From assembly GCA_002455335.1 (NCBI GenBank), contig DKKP01000069.1, forward strand, positions 14,926-31,607: a DNA stretch of 16,682 nucleotides. The letters are read 5' to 3'. A program made the position numbers and the translations under genes. Shown here in pieces: positions 13,209 to 16,682 of this stretch (position 1 is the first letter of the stretch; each line of letters opens with the position of its first letter). The DNA is from Anaerolineales bacterium UBA6663 (GTDB taxonomy: Bacteria; Chloroflexota; Anaerolineae; Anaerolineales; UBA6663). Below the pieces are notes generated by a model. That model made no database searches. It saw nothing but the letters and a program-made list of their open reading frames with translations, and had not been told where the DNA came from.

Positions 13209-16097
13209 ATGGCAACCATCGATGAGATCAAGGCCGCGAACCCAATCGCTGAGGTGATCGGCGAGACGTTCCGGCTGGAGCAGAAGGGCACGGAGCTGCA
13301 GGCCGTGCAGCATGACAGCCTGAAGGTGAACCCGAACACCGGGCTCTATTTCTGGTTCAAGCACCAGGGCCAGACGGGCTGGTCGGGATCCGTGATCGAC
13401 TGGGTGATGTACCACGCCCCTGGCACTCAGGATGTGGGCGCGGCGATCCGCTGGCTGTGCGATCGGGCTGGCCTGCCCTACGAAACCAGCGCGGCCTCCA
13501 GCGAGGCCACCAGGGCCCGCCGTGAGCGCGAGGAGGTGTTAGACCTGGCTGCCCGCGTGCTGAGCGGCAGGCTGGCCCTCAGCGACTCAGCAAAGGCCTA
13601 CGTGTCGGCCAGGGGCTGGAGCATGGACACGGCCAGGGCGGCGCGCCTGGGCTACACCGGCGACAAGCCGGAGGCCGCTCGCAAGGAGATGGTGGCGGCG
13701 CTCAAGGGCGCGGGCGTGGATCTCGAGTGCCCGGCGGCCGTGGCCGTCATCGGATACGCCGGCGACGTGGCTGGCTGGGCCAAGGCTCACGAGCTGCAGC
13801 CCAGCGACGCCTGGCTGAGGGACAACCGGATCCCGGGCCTGCCCGTGGGGCACCTGGTCTACACCCACGTGCTGGCTAACCGCGTGGTCTATCTCAGCCT
13901 GCGCCTGGCCAGCACCGAGCGCAAGGGTCACTACAACCTGCCTCAGGAACTGGCCGGACCGAAGCAGATGTACGCCAACTGGCTCTATCGCCAGACCGCT
14001 GAGCAGGTGGCCGTTGTCGAGGGCCAGGCCGATGCTGTGACCCTGGGGCAGTGGGAGATCCCGGCCATCGCCCTGGCCGGCAACACGCCAGGCCAGCCGC
14101 TGGTCAACATGCTCGACCAGGTCGGCAAGCGCTATGCGGGTTTGGATGCTGACGACAGCGGGGCCTCACACAACAGGACGTTGGCCAAGGCCATGGGCCC
14201 ACGGTGCACCTACGTGGTCTGGCCGGCCAAGGACGTCAACGCGTGGGCGCTCGAGGACCTCCAACGCACACCGGCCGAGGTTCAGGTCTGGCTCAACCAG
14301 CAGCCGACCTATGTGCAATGGCTGGCCGATCGTGTTAGCGCGTCGGTGAATGGCACCAAAGAGCAGGCCATCATGGATCTCGCCGAGCAGGCAGCCAAGC
14401 TCGGCCGGCAGTGGTGGGCGATCGCACGCGAGGATCTCGCCTCGAGAGCCAGCATGAAGGTTTCGGCGCTCGAGAAGATCGTGAAGGCACGCGAGGCTGA
14501 GGATGCCGACGCGGCCGCCGACGCCGATGTCGAGGAGCTGCCCGACGATCTGCCTGAGCTCACGACCAGCGGCCGCGAGATGATCGGCGATCACTTCGTG
14601 GATCTGATCTGGGATACCACTCACCGACGCTTCCGCCTGGCCGTGCGTGGGCCTGAGCCGGACTACGAACTCAGCGTACGCAACGACGTGGAGATCAAGG
14701 GCGTGAAGTGGATTCCGCCTGAGCCCAGCGAGTTGATGGGCTTAGGAGACACGATCATCTTCCCGGACGGCCTCAACGAGAAGCGCCAGGCGCTGTCGGT
14801 GGTCGAGCTGCACAAGCGCATCGTGGCCTTCGCCAACAAGTACTTCGACGCCGATGCCGAGTTCCAATCGGTGGCCGCGTACTACATCATCCTGACCTGG
14901 CTCTATGACTGCTTCCAAACCATCGGCTACCTGCGCATGGTCGGGCCCTATGGAGTTGGGAAGAGCCGCTTCACCGACACGTACGGCTACATCTCCTACC
15001 GCGCCATCCGCGCCGCCGGCAGCAGCTCGGTCAGCCCGATCTTCCGCACGCTGCATCTGATCCGCGGCACGCTGGTCATGGATGAGATCAACGCTCCGGA
15101 CAAGTCGACGGATCCGGAGCTGGAGATGATCTTCAAATTGGGGAGCAGCCGACGATCGCCCGCCATCCTGCGCACCGGCGGCGACAAGAACTCGCTGTTC
15201 CCTGAAGGTTTCCAGGTCTACGGGCCGAAGATCTTCGGCGCGATCAAGCGCTTCAACGATCCCGCCACGGATAGCCGCTGCATCACCTACCGGGCCAGCC
15301 TGGCCACCACGCGCACCGACATCCCGAAGGCGCTGCAGAGTGTCTTCGATCGCGAGGCCGCTGAGCTGCGGCGCGAGCTGATGACGTTTCGCATGGCGTT
15401 CTGGGAGACCGAGAAGCAGCTCGACTACACCGACGTGGATCCCACGCTCGAGCCCCGGTCTCAACAGATCGGCGCCGCGCTCTTCACCCTGGTCAAGGAT
15501 CCCGATGCCCGGGCCGCGATCACGGCGATGCTGCGCGACCAGGAAGGCGAGAACCGGGCGGAGCGCGAGATGTCGATCGCGGCCAAGCTGCTGCAGGCCG
15601 TGATCCAGATCGCGGCCAAGCCCCAGGTGCAGAAGAAGGGCGAGGCCTACGCGGCCTACTGGGACATGCGCCTGACTGTGCTGGTGCAGGCCATCCGCGA
15701 CGCCGTCTTCGATGAGGAGGACGCGGCGCCGGCGCGCAATGAGGATGGCACGGTCAACCAGTCCAGCCCACGCAACGACAAGAGCCACTGGGTGAACCGC
15801 CTCTCACCCAAGCGTGTGAGCCAGACGGCCAAGACCGAGCTGGGCCTGCGCGTGGAGAAGTGCAGCTGGCATCCCTCCAAGCCCTTCGGCGTGACGCTGA
15901 TGGCCGATGCCATCCAACGGTTGCCGGCGCTCTGTCGCAAGTACGGCGTGGAGTTCGTGGAGCCTGGCAGCCAGGCGCCTGGTCCGCGTCAGCAGCTCGA
16001 GCTGCAGGAGCCGGAGCAGCCGCCGGACTGGCCAGCCGAGATCCCGCCAGATCCGCCGGCGGACGAGGCCTTCAGCCTGATCCCGAGCGAGGATTAG
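13209..16097 (+). CDS. primase-helicase (zinc-less CHC2-like, Toprim, P-loop ATPase), replication protein
   Basis: 962 aa. The start at 13209 was chosen because the CHC2-like fold begins right after it (MATIDEIKAANPIAEVIGET). Residues ~3-90 match the DnaG zinc-domain frame (IDWVMYHA...AIRWLCDRAGLP), but the zinc ligands are missing: the CPFH and CFGC positions are replaced (AVQHDSLKV, YFWFKHQG). The Toprim domain (~264-345) has E271 in VVEGQADAV and D313/D315 in GLDADDSG. The ATPase/helicase domain (~530-720) has Walker A GPYGVGKSR (K585, S586), Walker B TLVMDEIN (D625, E626) and a possible arginine sensor near DSRCITYR (~690). The C-terminus (~855-915) looks like a winged helix (NRLSPKRVSQTAKTELGLRV), followed by a Pro-rich tail. 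Very likely it initiates replication of the element at the adjacent repeat cluster. Confidence 0.9.
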   Translation: MATIDEIKAANPIAEVIGETFRLEQKGTELQAVQHDSLKVNPNTGLYFWFKHQGQTGWSGSVIDWVMYHAPGTQDVGAAIRWLCDRAGLPYETSAASSEATRARREREEVLDLAARVLSGRLALSDSAKAYVSARGWSMDTARAARLGYTGDKPEAARKEMVAALKGAGVDLECPAAVAVIGYAGDVAGWAKAHELQPSDAWLRDNRIPGLPVGHLVYTHVLANRVVYLSLRLASTERKGHYNLPQELAGPKQMYANWLYRQTAEQVAVVEGQADAVTLGQWEIPAIALAGNTPGQPLVNMLDQVGKRYAGLDADDSGASHNRTLAKAMGPRCTYVVWPAKDVNAWALEDLQRTPAEVQVWLNQQPTYVQWLADRVSASVNGTKEQAIMDLAEQAAKLGRQWWAIAREDLASRASMKVSALEKIVKAREAEDADAAADADVEELPDDLPELTTSGREMIGDHFVDLIWDTTHRRFRLAVRGPEPDYELSVRNDVEIKGVKWIPPEPSELMGLGDTIIFPDGLNEKRQALSVVELHKRIVAFANKYFDADAEFQSVAAYYIILTWLYDCFQTIGYLRMVGPYGVGKSRFTDTYGYISYRAIRAAGSSSVSPIFRTLHLIRGTLVMDEINAPDKSTDPELEMIFKLGSSRRSPAILRTGGDKNSLFPEGFQVYGPKIFGAIKRFNDPATDSRCITYRASLATTRTDIPKALQSVFDREAAELRRELMTFRMAFWETEKQLDYTDVDPTLEPRSQQIGAALFTLVKDPDARAAITAMLRDQEGENRAEREMSIAAKLLQAVIQIAAKPQVQKKGEAYAAYWDMRLTVLVQAIRDAVFDEEDAAPARNEDGTVNQSSPRNDKSHWVNRLSPKRVSQTAKTELGLRVEKCSWHPSKPFGVTLMADAIQRLPALCRKYGVEFVEPGSQAPGPRQQLELQEPEQPPDWPAEIPPDPPADEAFSLIPSED

Positions 16098-16187
16098 CAA
16101 TTATGTCAATGGTCTTGGGAACTTCGAAGCGACCTGCGAGTGCCCGTACGAAAAAACTTTCGCGCGTGCCTCATGCCCAGAATCTCC

Positions 16188-16388
16188 TTCCCAAGTTCCC
16201 AAGAACGCATGTTCAGGCCTTTTGCTTGGTCCATTTATAGAACGTCTTATCTATTTACTTACCAACAAACAACAACAGGAGGCTTTCAGATGGGAACTTG
16301 GGAACTTAAAAGGGCACATACCCCACAGCAAACCACCCAAATTAACGCCTTCTGTAAAGTAGCACAAGCGTTCTTGGGAACTTGGGAA
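16188..16388. repeat. 21-bp perfect inverted repeat with 159-bp spacer
   Basis: The segments 16188-16208 and 16368-16388 are exact reverse complements over 21 bases. Each contains two tandem repeat units and a flanking GCGTTC. They bracket the AT-rich core and the central repeat pair. Confidence 0.8.
16222..16250 (+). promoter_or_regulatory. candidate promoter inside the origin region
   Basis: TTGCTT (16222-16227) and TCTTAT (16245-16250) with 17-base spacing each match consensus at 4 of 6. Transcription would start near 16257, upstream of the AGGAGG at 16277-16282. It could drive the 37-codon ORF, the gene at 16454, or a primer RNA. Confidence 0.3.
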
Positions 16389-16403
16389 CTTGTGTTTTTT
16401 TGA
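16290..16403 (+). CDS. possible 37-aa peptide encoded across the iterons
   Basis: AGGAGG (16277-16282) lies 7 bases before ATG 16290, one of the best ribosome-binding sites in the window. The peptide starts MGTWELKRAHTPQQTTQINA and ends AFLGTWELVFF. The motif GTWEL appears twice because the repeat TGGGAACTT is read in the same frame both times. It has no recognised domain. It may be a real peptide, a leader that couples translation to the next gene, or a by-product of the repeats. An in-frame extension upstream to 16140 is open but lacks a ribosome-binding site. Confidence 0.4.
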   Translation: MGTWELKRAHTPQQTTQINAFCKVAQAFLGTWELVFF

Positions 16404-16412
16404 GAAGTACCC

Positions 16413-16428
16413 AAGAACAGTTGTTCTT
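16413..16428. promoter_or_regulatory. palindrome AAGAACA-GT-TGTTCTT
   Basis: Perfect 7-bp arms (16413-16419 and 16422-16428) with a 2-base centre, flanked by degenerate repeat units, 25 bases upstream of the ATG at 16454. It could be an operator for the next gene or part of the origin. Confidence 0.5.
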
Positions 16429-16453
16429 CCCAAGAAAAGCTCTGGGGGTTCAC

Positions 16454-16682
16454 ATGACGGAAGCCTTCTACCTGACGAAATACGGCTTGCCAGATCCGGC
16501 GGAAGTGGACAACGACGTCTTCACGGCTGCGGTGTGGGAGAGCTGGATGGTGGACGTGGCCGGACGAATCGGTGGCCTGCGCGCAGCCTCCGCGGCCGAG
16601 CGCCTGCGCAGCTGGTTGGCGCCGGCGTGCGAGCTGGCGGTGGTGGCTGGCAGCCTGCGGCGGGGCAAGCCGCGGGTGAAGG
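16454..16682 (+). CDS. hypothetical protein, 5' part
   Basis: ATG preceded by GGGGG (16444-16448); 76 codons are seen and the frame is open at the window edge. The N-terminus is MTEAFYLTKYGLPDPAEVDN, then AAVWESWMVDVAGRIGGLRA and a helical segment ending SLRRGKPRVK. No domain can be recognised from this part. It is in the same direction as the primase gene but separated from it by the candidate origin. Confidence 0.65.
   Translation, partial: MTEAFYLTKYGLPDPAEVDNDVFTAAVWESWMVDVAGRIGGLRAASAAERLRSWLAPACELAVVAGSLRRGKPRVK

Larger units (their letters stand above)
16115..16436. repeat. iteron-like repeats, unit TTGGGAAC
   Basis: Copies of TTGGGAACTT occur at 16115-16124 (+), 16193-16202 (-, with a partial second unit 16188-16195), 16291-16299 and 16298-16307 (+), and 16374-16383 and 16382-16391 (+). 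Degenerate copies are AAGTACCCAA at 16405-16414 (-) and TTCCCAAGAA at 16427-16436 (-). Tandem copies have an 8-bp period. Direct and inverted orientations are both used. Only one other TTGGGAAC was seen in the window (7355-7362). Confidence 0.85.
16098..16453. other. candidate replication origin of the element
   Basis: This 356-base region directly follows the primase-helicase gene. Iteron-like repeats lie on both sides of a markedly AT-richer core (~16209-16290, CATTTATAG... CTATTTACTTACC). This arrangement of iterons flanking an AT-rich stretch next to rep is known from phage satellites such as SaPIs and from iteron plasmids. The region also contains the 37-codon ORF and a palindrome before the next gene. 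Origin function is inferred. Confidence 0.6.

Noticed and set aside
12976..13257. 93-codon frame across the gap and the 55-aa gene
   Set aside because: Highly charged, low-complexity translation overlapping two better-supported frames.
14742..15788. 348-codon antisense frame inside the primase-helicase gene
   Set aside because: It lies opposite the conserved ATPase motifs, and its composition is typical of a shadow frame.
16104..16240. 45-codon frame after the primase gene (starts MSMVLGTSKRPASA)
   Set aside because: No ribosome-binding site, and it is partly made of the repeat units in another phase; weaker than the 37-codon ORF.
16115..16436. CRISPR array
   Set aside because: Repeats are 8-10 bp, irregularly spaced, in both orientations and lack uniform spacers; they fit iterons instead.

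Overview
The window comes from a GC-rich bacterial chromosome. The host looks like a free-living heterotroph that secretes large starch-degrading enzymes. The modular amylopullulanase-type enzyme and the membrane/zinc-ribbon neighbour would suit Chloroflexota, but that assignment is an inference from gene style and is not proven here.

Layout. Positions 1-5150 are ordinary chromosome: the 3' end of a membrane protein with a zinc ribbon (1-540), a 300-base gap with a promoter, and a 1401-residue secreted GH13 alpha-amylase/pullulanase (845-5050) followed by a long hairpin. A complete tRNA-Glu(UUC) gene lies at 5158-5230. A mobile element begins at its 3' end and continues past the right edge of the window, so more than 11.4 kb of it is seen and its right end is not.

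Element, left arm (minus strand, 8072 down to 5193): an XRE/cI-like repressor, two tiny genes (50 and 58 aa), an exported Pro/Thr-rich protein with an Excalibur calcium-binding domain, and a large serine recombinase whose stop codon lies inside the tRNA gene. These genes overlap or nearly touch and look like one maintenance/integration operon. The divergent region 8073-8195 carries a perfect 11-bp inverted repeat next to the start of a Cro-like gene, which makes a plausible genetic switch.

Element, right arm (plus strand, 8196-16097): the Cro-like gene leads a dense run of mostly unknown small genes, many joined by ATGA or GTGA stop/start overlaps. It includes a zinc-ribbon protein, a 3-TM protein, a 330-aa coiled-coil protein, a tyrosine recombinase, several orphans and a one-TM 55-aa protein. 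It ends in a 962-aa primase-helicase: a CHC2-like fold that has lost its zinc cysteines, a Toprim domain and a P-loop ATPase.

Immediately downstream (16098-16453) is a block of iteron-like repeats (unit TTGGGAAC, 8-bp period, both orientations) around an AT-richer core. This is the best candidate for the element's replication origin. It also holds a 37-codon ORF with a strong ribosome-binding site whose codons are partly the iterons themselves. A new gene starts at 16454 and runs off the window.

The order integrase/repressor, divergent Cro, small early genes, primase-helicase and iteron origin resembles phage satellites (SaPI/PICI type) or the early region of a temperate phage. No capsid, terminase or conjugation gene is visible, so the class of element is open.
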